Source: Oceanicola sp. 22II-s10i (lineage in GTDB: Bacteria > Pseudomonadota > Alphaproteobacteria > Rhodobacterales > Rhodobacteraceae). Taken from it: a stretch of DNA of 64,000 nucleotides. The stretch spans positions 124,001 to 188,000 of the forward strand of contig NZ_AQQU01000004.1 of NCBI RefSeq assembly GCF_002210105.1, written 5' to 3'. The stretch's first letter is position 1. Each line of letters begins with the position of its first letter. The notes beneath the pieces are model-generated. The model searched no databases. It was not told the origin of the DNA and saw only the letters and a program-made list of their open reading frames with translations. The position numbers were made by a program, and so were the translations under genes. Positions 7,389-15,191 of this stretch are shown here, piece by piece.

Positions 7389-8591
7389 TTACTGAGACAC
7401 GGCGAGGTTGTTCGACCCGCCGCCGTTCTGCGAGAACGACGTCATGTTGGACGAGCCGACCTGAATGATCGCCGCCTGGTTCAGGTTGGATGCGCCAAGA
7501 TTGCCGACAAGGCCCGTGATGGTGTTGCCACCGCCGATCTGGGCAAAGGCGAACATGTTGTCGTTGCCCACGACGGTGTAGTCGATCGTGTTGCCGCTGG
7601 CCGCGAGCGCGGAGTCCTGAAGGATCGATCCCTGGGTCAGCTCGATGTGGCTGCTGACCAGCGTACCGGCATCTCCACTCATGGTGCCAACGCCGTTGTC
7701 TTCGCCCGTGAACGAGGCATTCAGCGCGTTGTAGCTGCCGGTCTGGGTGGCCCGGACATAGTTGCCGTCGCCGATCTGGTCGATATCCGCATCGTTCTGG
7801 GTCGAAGCGGCGGTCGACCCCTGATTGACGCCGGCATCGTTTCCGGTGCCGTTCTGCAGGATGTTCAGATAGTTGCCATCAGATCCCAGCATGTTGCCGA
7901 AGGCGATGTTCATGTTGCCGGTCTGACGGATGTCCAGCAGAGGCGCGTAGCCGTTGGACGGGATCTGGCGGTTGTTGCTGCCTTCGATCGTCGCGCTGGT
8001 CACAAGGTTCGTGTTGCCCGTCTGCAGGATGCGCAGGCTGGCAAACCGACCCGAGGTCAGTTCCAAGCGGTTGGCATACCCGTTGTCGTCGCCGATCATC
8101 GAAACGGACTGGATCGTGTTGTCGTTGCCGGACTGCTTGAGCACGGCCGAGTTCACGTTGCCGTCCTGCAGCACGGTTTCGATCGTGCCGCCACGCGACC
8201 CGTTGAGCGAGACCAGAAGGCTGTTGGTGTCTCCGAGTTGCTGGGCATCCTCCACCGTGTTGTTGTTCGACAGGTTGCCGACGGTGATGTTCATCCAGTT
8301 GCCGTTACCGATCTGCTCGGCCACGTTCACGTCGTTGTTGAAACGGTTGTTGTGGTTGTTGTTGGCCGAGCCATTGCTGAACCGCAGCTGGTTGTCGTTC
8401 CCGCGCTGCGTGGCAGGGTTCGACAGTGTGGCAAAGTCGTTGCCGCCGGGGCCCGCCGACTGGTCGATGGAGGCCGCGTTGTTGTTGCCGTCCTGTTCCA
8501 CGAACGCTTTGTTTGCATCGCCGGCAACGGCCATCGAGGCCATGAGGCCAAGTGCCGTGGAGGCGACAAGAACTTTCTTCATAGTACGCAT
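7389..8591 (-). CDS. Curlin-repeat amyloid subunit
   Basis: 400 aa. The signal peptide (MKKVLVASTALGLMASMAVA) is followed by GDANKAFVEQDGNNNAA. Asn is very frequent, including NGSANNNHNNRFNN around residues 75-90. Repeats of the form Q-x-G-x-x-N (EQIGNGNWM, KQSGNDNTI, LQNGTGNDA) continue to the end, SFSQNGGGSNNLAVSQ. Asn and Gln ladders of this kind stack in curli beta-solenoids. The start at 8591 is supported by GGGAAGGGAAG upstream; a second ATG lies three codons inside. Third gene of the leftward curlin operon. Confidence 0.9.
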   Translation of the reverse strand: MRTMKKVLVASTALGLMASMAVAGDANKAFVEQDGNNNAASIDQSAGPGGNDFATLSNPATQRGNDNQLRFSNGSANNNHNNRFNNDVNVAEQIGNGNWMNITVGNLSNNNTVEDAQQLGDTNSLLVSLNGSRGGTIETVLQDGNVNSAVLKQSGNDNTIQSVSMIGDDNGYANRLELTSGRFASLRILQTGNTNLVTSATIEGSNNRQIPSNGYAPLLDIRQTGNMNIAFGNMLGSDGNYLNILQNGTGNDAGVNQGSTAASTQNDADIDQIGDGNYVRATQTGSYNALNASFTGEDNGVGTMSGDAGTLVSSHIELTQGSILQDSALAASGNTIDYTVVGNDNMFAFAQIGGGNTITGLVGNLGASNLNQAAIIQVGSSNMTSFSQNGGGSNNLAVSQ

Positions 8592-8670
8592 TCAAGTCTT
8601 CCCTTCCCTAGACGGTCTCCCAACCGCCAAAACGAACGCTTGCGCGTTCAGAATGCCCCCGCCGCTTTGA

Positions 8671-8701
8671 CCGGGGCGTGTTCAATTGCACCACGCCCCG
8701 G
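8671..8701 (-). other. Post-stop hairpin in curlin operon
   Basis: A perfect 10-bp stem, CCGGGGCGTG with CACGCCCCGG, lies about 16 bases after the stop codon of the gene ending at 8718. The T-run beside it is on the plus-strand side, so on the coding strand it is not a standard terminator. Confidence 0.6.
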
Positions 8702-8717
8702 ATCTTTTTCGGTTGAT

Positions 8718-9746
8718 CTACTGAGAGATACCGGCGTTGTTGCCGTTGCCCGTCTGGGTGAAAGCGGCGACGTTCAACGTACCGATCTGGCTGACCGCAA
8801 CCTGGTTCAGATCGCCGGTCTGTGTGCCGGTGGCAGTGTTGGAGTCGCCGTCCTGGTAGAAGCCGAATTCGTTGTCGTTGCCGATCGTCTCCAGCGAAGC
8901 CACGTTGAAGTCGCCAAGCTGGGTCAGCGTTGCGGTCGCCACACCGACGCTATCGGCATCGGACCCGATCGAGAAACCGTCACGCCCGTTGAAGTTTCCG
9001 TTGAAAATAAGCGAGCCCGAGTTGGAGTTTCCAACCTGCAGCGTTGCCTCGACAAGGTTGTTCAGGCCGGTTTGCGAGGCCGTCAGGCTGTTGCCGACAC
9101 CGGTCTGGGTAACGATGAAGATGTCGTTGTTTGCGGCAACCTGATCGATGTCCACAAAGTTGGACGAGCCAGTCTGATAGATGCCGCGCGGGTCGGGATC
9201 GAAGCCGAGCGAGTTGCCCACCGTGTTGCGCTGAAACTGGCTGCCGCCCTGGTTCACCTGGATGACGTTCGCGGTGCCGGTGCTGCCGTCGCCGGTGTAG
9301 GTCTGGTTGATACGGCTCACCGCCGCGTTGCCGACCTGAACGAGAGTTGCGCTGTTCGTGGTATCGGTCGCGGTGCCGGTGGCGCCGGTCGACACCTGCT
9401 GAACTTCGTAGGCGCGGGCGCCGAATGATTGCGTGACGTCCAGCAGGTTGCGATCGCCAAGCTGGTCGAGGCCAGCGTTACGATGGCCATAGTTGCCGCC
9501 GGTGCCGACGGTGCCGTTGTGGTTCTGCAGGATGGTGATCTTGTTCATCGCGCCGTCCTGAACCGCCGCACCCGGACCGGTGCCGGAATCGCCGACCCTT
9601 GCGTTGTTGTCGAGCTGCGTGATCAGTGCCGTGTTGTCATCGCCGCTCTGCAGCAGGTACGCAGCATTGTTGTCCCCGGCAGCCGCAACGGATGCCATAA
9701 TCCCAAGTGCCGTCGACAAAAAAAGCGTGTTCTTGAAACCGTTCAT
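8718..9746 (-). CDS. Curlin-repeat amyloid subunit
   Basis: 342 aa, the shortest of the five large subunits. The signal peptide (MNGFKNTLFLSTALGIMASVAAA) is followed by GDNNAAYLLQSGDDNTA, the shared N-terminal signature. Repeats include DQLGDRNLL, TQTGVGNSL, SQTGLNNLV and TQLGDFNVA. The end, VAAFTQTGNGNNAGISQ, is nearly the same as in the neighbouring subunits. It is the second gene of the operon, with 114 bases and several hairpins between it and the first gene. Confidence 0.9.
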   Translation of the reverse strand: MNGFKNTLFLSTALGIMASVAAAGDNNAAYLLQSGDDNTALITQLDNNARVGDSGTGPGAAVQDGAMNKITILQNHNGTVGTGGNYGHRNAGLDQLGDRNLLDVTQSFGARAYEVQQVSTGATGTATDTTNSATLVQVGNAAVSRINQTYTGDGSTGTANVIQVNQGGSQFQRNTVGNSLGFDPDPRGIYQTGSSNFVDIDQVAANNDIFIVTQTGVGNSLTASQTGLNNLVEATLQVGNSNSGSLIFNGNFNGRDGFSIGSDADSVGVATATLTQLGDFNVASLETIGNDNEFGFYQDGDSNTATGTQTGDLNQVAVSQIGTLNVAAFTQTGNGNNAGISQ

Positions 9747-9827
9747 TCAAGTAATTCCCTTGCAGTCTGCAGTGCCATTGCACTGCTGTTTTCTGTTATG
9801 GACGCTCGCGCGTCCGGCTTTGCCCCA

Positions 9828-9853
9828 CCCGGCGGCCCTCGGAGGGCACCGGG
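9828..9853 (-). other. Post-stop hairpin in curlin operon
   Basis: A nested stem (CCCGG/CCGGG outside, CCCT/AGGG inside) lies within ten bases of the stop codon of the first curlin gene. Two further small stems follow in the same gap: GCAGTGC-AATG-GCACTGC and GGACGC-GCGA-GCGTCC as read on the minus strand. Confidence 0.5.
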
Positions 9854-9860
9854 CCCAGAT

Positions 9861-11207
9861 TTACTGAGAAATTCCGGCCACGTTTCCGCCGCCGATCTGA
9901 GTGAAGTTCGCGGCGTTCCCGTCGCCAACCTGCATGACGGCGGCCTGGTTGTAGGCACCACCGGCCGAGTTGTCCTGGCTGCCGACGATGGTGTTGCCCC
10001 CGGTCGCCAGGGAGGCGCCTTCCTGGTAGAAGGCAAAGACGTTGCCGGTGCCGGAGACGCTCATGGCGATCTGGTTGTTGGTGCCGATCTGTTCCATCAG
10101 GCCGGGCATCGTCAGGCCGACTGCGATGGCGTCGGCGCCGGTGAACGCGTTGTAACCACCGTTCTGGTCCCCGATCACATCCAGGCTCGCCACGTTGCCG
10201 GACCCGTTCTGGATCAGGCCGACGATGTTCTCCATTCCGGCGATGGTGCCCAGGTCGAGACTGTTGTCGGTCCCGGTCTGATGCACGCCCAGTTCGTTCG
10301 CGTCGCCAGTGATCAGGATGTTCACGGCCATGTTGCCCGTGCCGTCCTGGTAGAAGCCGAACTGGTTGCTGCTGGCATTCAGGATCGTCATCTGAACCGA
10401 GTTCCCGACACCGAACTGCTGGCTGCTCGCGTTGAACGCGCCCGCGGCTTCGGCTGCCTTGCCCGAGCTGAAGCCAGAGGTGCCATTGCTGTCCCCGGTG
10501 ATGCTCAGGATTGCACTGTGGCCACTGCCGAACTGTTCGACGGTATCGATGAAGTTGTTGGCGCCGACCTGCGAAATCGAAACCAGGCCGTCATCATTGT
10601 TCTCGGTGCTGCCACCGTAAACGTCGCCCTGCTGGACGGCGAGAATGGTGTTGCCTGTCCCGGATTGCAGTATCGTCGCGTCGTTGTTCCGACCAAGCTG
10701 TTCCAGCCGCTGGACATCGTTGCCGTCGCCGACCTGCTGGGTGATCGAGGCGATGTTCCCGTCAGCCGGATCGGTGATGTTGCCCTCGATGTCCTGGTTG
10801 ACGACGCCGATGAAGTTGTCGTCGGAACTCTGCATGATCGTCAGATCGTTGGACACGACACTGTGGAACGACGCGCGCTGCAGGATCTGCTTGGTCTCGT
10901 TGTCATTCCCGGACTGGGTGACGAGCAGCTTGTTGCGGTTGAACGACTGGTTGAAACCGTCGCCCGTGGCGCCGGCCTTGTTCCCGTTCCCGGACTGGAG
11001 GATGTCCAGCTCGTTGTTGTCGCCGTTCTGGCGCACGTTCCTCGCTGCGGTCCCGGCGGCGTTGCCGTTGCCGGACTGGACGATGCTTGCGGTGTTGTCG
11101 TCGCCGCTCTGGCTGAGGAAGGCATCGTTGTCATTCGCGGCGAAAGCGGGCGATGCAAGCAGGCCGATAGCGGTTGAGGCTGCGAGTGCGTTCTTCAAAA
11201 TCGTCAC
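9861..11207 (-). CDS. Long curlin-repeat amyloid subunit, first gene of operon
   Basis: 448 aa from a GTG at 11207, chosen because AAAGGAG lies nine bases upstream and because the protein then begins with a normal signal peptide (VTILKNALAASTAIGLLASPAFA); the longer frame to 11288 adds non-homologous residues. The mature part begins ANDNDAFLSQSGDDNTAS and continues with curlin units (VQSGNGNAA, LQSGNGNKA, TQSGNDNET). It ends NFTQIGGGNVAGISQ. Its promoter must lie in the 11208-11912 gap shared divergently with csgF. Predicted extracellular amyloid subunit. Confidence 0.9.
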   Translation of the reverse strand: MTILKNALAASTAIGLLASPAFAANDNDAFLSQSGDDNTASIVQSGNGNAAGTAARNVRQNGDNNELDILQSGNGNKAGATGDGFNQSFNRNKLLVTQSGNDNETKQILQRASFHSVVSNDLTIMQSSDDNFIGVVNQDIEGNITDPADGNIASITQQVGDGNDVQRLEQLGRNNDATILQSGTGNTILAVQQGDVYGGSTENNDDGLVSISQVGANNFIDTVEQFGSGHSAILSITGDSNGTSGFSSGKAAEAAGAFNASSQQFGVGNSVQMTILNASSNQFGFYQDGTGNMAVNILITGDANELGVHQTGTDNSLDLGTIAGMENIVGLIQNGSGNVASLDVIGDQNGGYNAFTGADAIAVGLTMPGLMEQIGTNNQIAMSVSGTGNVFAFYQEGASLATGGNTIVGSQDNSAGGAYNQAAVMQVGDGNAANFTQIGGGNVAGISQ

Positions 11208-11912
11208 TTCAAAGATCTCCTTTACGCGATCCGTTTTAAGTGTCCTGAAGCATTGGCTTTTCACGGCTCGCGAGATGCACAGGCGCACGAAATCAGGCCC
11301 GGAAAATTACCCGGCCATTCCCTCATGCATTCGGTCCTGTGATATCGCCGCGGGAGAAACTCCCAAGCTCAAGACAATCACGGCTACTGCCGAATAATAT
11401 CGTTGGGCGCGCCCAACTCCCCCCAAGAAATAAAATGCGTTTCCCAGCCCGTAGACTGGGGCGAAACTAAGGCGACTGGCAAGAGTTTCCTTGGGTAAGA
11501 CGCGGGGCGGGGCTCTGTCAGGGCCTTGTTATTGACTTCAAGTTCCTGATTTATATGAGCGATTCCCATTGTCCCCGTTTCGGCTCCAGTCGGGGCGGGC
11601 TGTTGAACGACGGATTCTCTACGTCAATAATCTGACACATTCTATCTATGCTGGCTGAATTGAAGTCTTAAAACCCTCATAGGTTGCATGTCTGCGGCTC
11701 TCGATTCGCATTCCCGAAAAATGGGGATTGGGCGGCAAGAATCACGTGAACCCACTGGGGATTCCTGCGAATTGCGCGACGAAACTGTCACATTTCGCCT
11801 TGAAGCACGATTCATGCCGATTCCGGTCTCGCGCTTTCCGGCCGACCATGTCACAAGGACGAGAGAATCCATCCGCTGACGTGCGGTGCTGGGTGGGAGA
11901 GGGACTGAACGT
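11208..11912. promoter_or_regulatory. Divergent curli promoter region
   Basis: About 700 bases without a convincing gene, AT-richer than the flanking genes, between the leftward curlin operon and rightward csgFG. It contains an imperfect inverted repeat around 11439-11467 (GTTTCCCAG...CTGGGGCGAAAC) and the octamer TGGGGATT twice (11721 and 11756). No csgD-like gene is present here, so the regulator is unknown. Both operons probably start in this gap. Confidence 0.5.
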
Positions 11913-12362
11913 ATGAAGGCACGGGTGTTTGCTTGCCTCGTCGCAATGGCCGGAGCGGCGCCGTCGCTCGCCGGGGATCTGGTTTATACTCCGATCAATC
12001 CATCTTTTGGTGGAAATCCATTGAATTCCTCGCACCTTCTCGGCCTCGCCAACGCACAGCGCGATGCCACTGCCGCTGATGCGAACGACGGAACATCGGG
12101 GACGGGGACGCCTGGACAGTCCGAAACGACGGATGCGGATCTCTTTGTCCGGCAGCTCGAGGGACGTCTGCTGTCCGCGCTTGCTGGGCAGGTGACCTCG
12201 GCGATCTTCGGAGACAACCCGCAAGACAACGGAACGGTTACATTCGGCACGACCACGGTCGCTTTCGAGCGGACGCTGGATTCGATCCGATTGGTGATCA
12301 CGGATTCCGTGGACGGGACGGTGACTGAAATTGTCGTGCCGCAACTCGTGACCGGAAGCTGA
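11913..12362 (+). CDS. csgF: Curli assembly protein CsgF
   Basis: 149 aa from the ATG at 11913. The signal peptide (MKARVFACLVAMAGAAPSLA) is followed by GDLVYTPINPSFGGNPLNSS. The N-P-x-F-G-G-N-P motif at the mature N-terminus is the hallmark of CsgF, whose N-terminal peptide plugs into the CsgG channel and couples secretion to nucleation on the surface. A helical middle and a beta-rich C-terminus follow. It lies 55 bases before csgG, with which it is surely co-transcribed. A start at 11886 is possible but would spoil the signal peptide. Confidence 0.93.
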   Translation: MKARVFACLVAMAGAAPSLAGDLVYTPINPSFGGNPLNSSHLLGLANAQRDATAADANDGTSGTGTPGQSETTDADLFVRQLEGRLLSALAGQVTSAIFGDNPQDNGTVTFGTTTVAFERTLDSIRLVITDSVDGTVTEIVVPQLVTGS

Positions 12363-12417
12363 CGACAATACCCATCAAGCAAGACATGCAAGAATACAGG
12401 CGAATATAGGACATACG

Positions 12418-13470
12418 ATGAACGTGTCATTCCCAATTCGGAAGGCAAGGTATCTTGCATTGGCCGCCGCTCTGGTCGCCACCGGCGGCTGCGCCAACAT
12501 GGAATCCACATTCTTCGACACGGCTGAACCGACGCTTGTCACGGTAACGCCGCAGAACCTTGCGCTCCGGAACCTGCCTGCACCGAACCGCCGGATGAAC
12601 ATCGCGGTCTATGATTTTCCCGACCTGACCGGACAGTACAAGGAACGCGATGCGGTCCAGTCGCTGTCACGCGCTGTGACCCAAGGCGGATCTGCCATGC
12701 TGATCAAGGCTTTGCAGGACGCAGGCGAAAGGCGCTGGTTCACGGTTCTCGATCGATCCGGCCTTCAGGATCTCGTCCGGGAGAGGCAGATCGTCACCGA
12801 AATGCGCCGTCAATACCGGAACGAGGCGCAGGTCAACCCCTCTGCTCTGAAGCCGCTTCTGCATGCCGGCATCCTGCTGCAGGGCGGGATTGTCGGGTAC
12901 GATACGAACGTGCAGACCGGGGGCGCCGGGGCGCGCTACCTCGGCATCGGCATGGATGGCCGGTGGATCCTGGATACCGTAACGGTCAGCCTCCGCGCCG
13001 TGTCGACCGAAACCGGCGAGGTTCTGGCTTCGGTCATGTCGCAGAAGTCCGTGGCATCCTCGTCGATCCGCGGCAGCGTTTTCCGCTATGTCATGCTCAA
13101 TGAACTGCTGGAGATGGAAGCGGGCGTTACGGCGAACGAGCCAAAACAGATCGCGGTTCAGCAAGCCATTGAGAAGGCTGTCTATTCTCTCGTGATAGAA
13201 GGCGCTGAACTGGGCGTCTGGTCGTTCAAGGACAAGTCTGCCGGGGCGTCGCTCATCGGCCGGTATCGCGGCGAGAAGTACGGGGCGAACCTGCCGGAAA
13301 CGGCGCGGTTCATCGTGCCGCCGAAGACCCGTGGCGCCGCTGACATCACACAGACCGTGCCCTATTCCCGGCCCGCGCCCAGAGCGAGCGTGCGTCAGCT
13401 TCCGCCCACGCAGAGCCAGCCGGACGTGCCGAAGCCGCCTGCGGCAGGGGATAACGAAGTCGTAGGCTGA
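12418..13470 (+). CDS. csgG: Curli secretion channel lipoprotein CsgG
   Basis: 350 aa with a lipobox (ATGGC, Cys25). The diagnostic segment NIAVYDFPDLTGQYKERD at about 61-78 and RRWFTVLDRSGLQDLVRER after it match CsgG, the nonameric outer-membrane pore that exports curlins. The protein is about 70 residues longer than E. coli CsgG owing to a Pro-rich C-terminal tail (after about 300). The constriction loop after GQYK reads ERDAVQSLS, without the Tyr and Phe of the E. coli eyelet. It lies between csgF and two curlin-like genes. Confidence 0.95.
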   Translation: MNVSFPIRKARYLALAAALVATGGCANMESTFFDTAEPTLVTVTPQNLALRNLPAPNRRMNIAVYDFPDLTGQYKERDAVQSLSRAVTQGGSAMLIKALQDAGERRWFTVLDRSGLQDLVRERQIVTEMRRQYRNEAQVNPSALKPLLHAGILLQGGIVGYDTNVQTGGAGARYLGIGMDGRWILDTVTVSLRAVSTETGEVLASVMSQKSVASSSIRGSVFRYVMLNELLEMEAGVTANEPKQIAVQQAIEKAVYSLVIEGAELGVWSFKDKSAGASLIGRYRGEKYGANLPETARFIVPPKTRGAADITQTVPYSRPAPRASVRQLPPTQSQPDVPKPPAAGDNEVVG

Positions 13471-13581
13471 CGCGTCTTTCATGTCGCCCTGATTTCATGC
13501 CGGATGGTTTGCGCGAATTGAAACAATAGGTCTCCAAACCATCATATTGGTGATCTTCAATTACCTCATCTGAACCACATT

Positions 13582-13599
13582 CCTGCCACGTCTGGCAGG
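13582..13599 (+). other. Hairpin between csgG and the next curlin gene
   Basis: CCTGCCA-CGTC-TGGCAGG is a perfect 7-bp stem with a tetraloop about 50 bases upstream of the start at 13649. No T-run follows. It may reduce read-through or stabilise the downstream message. Confidence 0.45.
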
Positions 13600-13648
13600 C
13601 AATCTCGGATCAAGGCGCCGCTGAATGGCGCGATCGGAGGCAGTTCAG

Positions 13649-14119
13649 ATGCGTATCAAGGCGAAAATCGGCGTTATTGCAGTTCTTCTGGGATTGACGG
13701 CTCCGGCCAATGCCACCCCCAGCGACGATAATTTCCTTTCGCTGATGTCCACGGATATCAGCAACACCCTGCAAATCATCGAGGAAACGCAGCCGGCCGG
13801 CAACGCCATGGTCGTGACGGTCGAGGGAACGCGCAACGGTGGGTTCGGCTCCGACTGGCTGCTGCCGGATCTGTTCGGCGGGTTCGCGGCGCCCGGTACT
13901 CTGACCCAGATCGGCTCGCATAACGTCATGGCCCTGGAAGTGCACGGGACGGAGAACATGTTCAGCCTGTTCCAGAGCGGTATGAACAATATGGTTGCCG
14001 GCTATATTTCGGGCACCGGAAACTCCGCTGCGGTGATGCAGGTCGGTAACGGAAATGTCGCGCATTTCAGCCAGATCGGGACGGGAAATTCTTTGGCAAT
14101 ATCGCAGAGCTCGTGGTAA
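13649..14119 (+). CDS. Short curlin-like subunit (CsgA/CsgB type)
   Basis: 156 aa from the ATG at 13649, which has GGAGG eight bases upstream. A signal peptide ends near PANA. Residues about 30-85 are not repetitive. The last 70 residues carry four to five curlin units (TQIGSHNVM, FQSGMNNMV, MQVGNGNVA, SQIGTGNSL) and end LAISQSSW. The size and position beside csgFG resemble the classical minor or major subunits. The large non-repeat N-terminus suggests a nucleator or anchor role, which is inference. Confidence 0.82.
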   Translation: MRIKAKIGVIAVLLGLTAPANATPSDDNFLSLMSTDISNTLQIIEETQPAGNAMVVTVEGTRNGGFGSDWLLPDLFGGFAAPGTLTQIGSHNVMALEVHGTENMFSLFQSGMNNMVAGYISGTGNSAAVMQVGNGNVAHFSQIGTGNSLAISQSSW

Positions 14120-14123
14120 AAAG

Positions 14124-14145
14124 CCTCGTCCGATACGAGGTTTTT
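14124..14145 (+). promoter_or_regulatory. Terminator-like hairpin that contains the next gene's ribosome binding site
   Basis: CCTCG-TCCGATA-CGAGG followed by TTTTT lies directly after the stop at 14119. The right arm contains GAGG, the only Shine-Dalgarno candidate for the ATG at 14151. The element could therefore both attenuate transcription and mask translation of the next curlin-like gene. Confidence 0.6.
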
Positions 14146-14150
14146 AGATC

Positions 14151-14795
14151 ATGAAATTTCGCCATATAACCTATGTCATGTCCGCGATCGCGGTATTTCA
14201 GATCGCCGCGCCAGTTCATGCTGGCAGCGACAACACCCTCGTCATCCTGCAAGAATCGACCGCGGGCGCATTCGGTAATACCCTGACGGTGGATCAGTCG
14301 CAGGCATTCGGTTCAACCATAGCGGGCAATGAGCAGGGCACGGCTCCTGCGGTCCAATCCGGGTTCGGCAACAATGCAACCGTCACGCTGGAGGGGGAAG
14401 GCGCCAACGTTGTGCTTCTGCAGTCCAATCCCGCAATTGACGGCACAGCAGCGGACGTTAACAGCGCAAACCTCAGCGGCGGGGCTCTGACCAGCATTCT
14501 CGTCAACCAGAACGGTATCGGAAACTTTGGCGATGTCGATGTCTTCGGGGTGGGTGCCTCGGGCACGCTGGTACAGAATGGCAATGGCAATTGGGGTTCG
14601 GTGGACGTTCTGGGCAACGGGGTGTCGGGCTCGCTCAACCAGAACGGCAATGACAACGAGCTGGGCATTCAGGTGTCCGGCAGCGCAGGGACCTCGGTCA
14701 CCTACATCCAGAACGGCAACGGGCTGACGGCCGCCACGCTTCCGCAGGTCTATTCGAACGGCGGAACCGTTACGATCACGCAGACAACGAACTGA
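14151..14795 (+). CDS. Curlin-like repeat protein
   Basis: 214 aa. The signal peptide ends near PVHA, followed by GSDNTLVILQES. Repeats are more diverged than in the large subunits and use V-D-V and Q-N-G steps (LVNQNGIGN, LVQNGNGNW, LNQNGNDNE, YIQNGNGL). The C-terminus GGTVTITQTTN lacks the common GISQ ending. It follows the 13649 gene after an attenuator-like hairpin and precedes csgH by 11 bases. Probably a minor or specialised curli subunit. Confidence 0.78.
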   Translation: MKFRHITYVMSAIAVFQIAAPVHAGSDNTLVILQESTAGAFGNTLTVDQSQAFGSTIAGNEQGTAPAVQSGFGNNATVTLEGEGANVVLLQSNPAIDGTAADVNSANLSGGALTSILVNQNGIGNFGDVDVFGVGASGTLVQNGNGNWGSVDVLGNGVSGSLNQNGNDNELGIQVSGSAGTSVTYIQNGNGLTAATLPQVYSNGGTVTITQTTN

Positions 14796-14806
14796 GCGTT
14801 GTCGCC

Positions 14807-15166
14807 GTGTTTCGCCGCTGCGCCTTATTGCTCGGGATGCTTGTGCCCGCGCCTGCATCAGCCGCTTCGGGCATCCCGGAAATCGACGTGATTCCAACCG
14901 AAACCGGATATGAGGTTTCCGGCCGTGTCCTGGGCACATCGGACGGTGTCGTGAGCGCGCGCCTCTCGATCATGAAATCGGACAAGTCCGGGCAGATGAA
15001 CACGCAGCAGGGCAAGACGGTCACGACCAGCGCAGGCAGCGACAACGTCATCGGCCGGGTCAATCTGTCGGCTGGCCCCGATGCGAAACTCGACATCGTG
15101 CTCAGCCTCGAGGTCGATGGCCGGGTCGAGGCCGAAGCTACATTCAGATTGCCCGGCGCGGACTGA
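14807..15166 (+). CDS. csgH: CsgH-like curli assembly protein
   Basis: 119 aa, GTG start 11 bases after the previous stop. The signal peptide (LLLGMLVPAPASAAS) is followed by an all-beta domain of about 95 residues (IPEIDVIPTETGYEVSGRV...). This fits CsgH/CsgC, a small immunoglobulin-like periplasmic protein that keeps curlins from forming amyloid before export. Alphaproteobacteria carry CsgH rather than CsgC. Position in the curli operon supports the call. The active Cys pair of CsgC is absent, as expected for CsgH. Confidence 0.75.
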   Translation: MFRRCALLLGMLVPAPASAASGIPEIDVIPTETGYEVSGRVLGTSDGVVSARLSIMKSDKSGQMNTQQGKTVTTSAGSDNVIGRVNLSAGPDAKLDIVLSLEVDGRVEAEATFRLPGAD

Positions 15167-15191
15167 GAGCCGGGACCAAAGGGGGGAGACC

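Noticed and set aside
7647-11177. Two long open frames on the plus strand (593 and 582 codons, end to end) opposite the curlin genes
   Set aside because: They mirror the repetitive Asn/Gln/Gly codons of the curlin genes, have no signal peptide or ribosome site, and the minus-strand frames carry clear family motifs.
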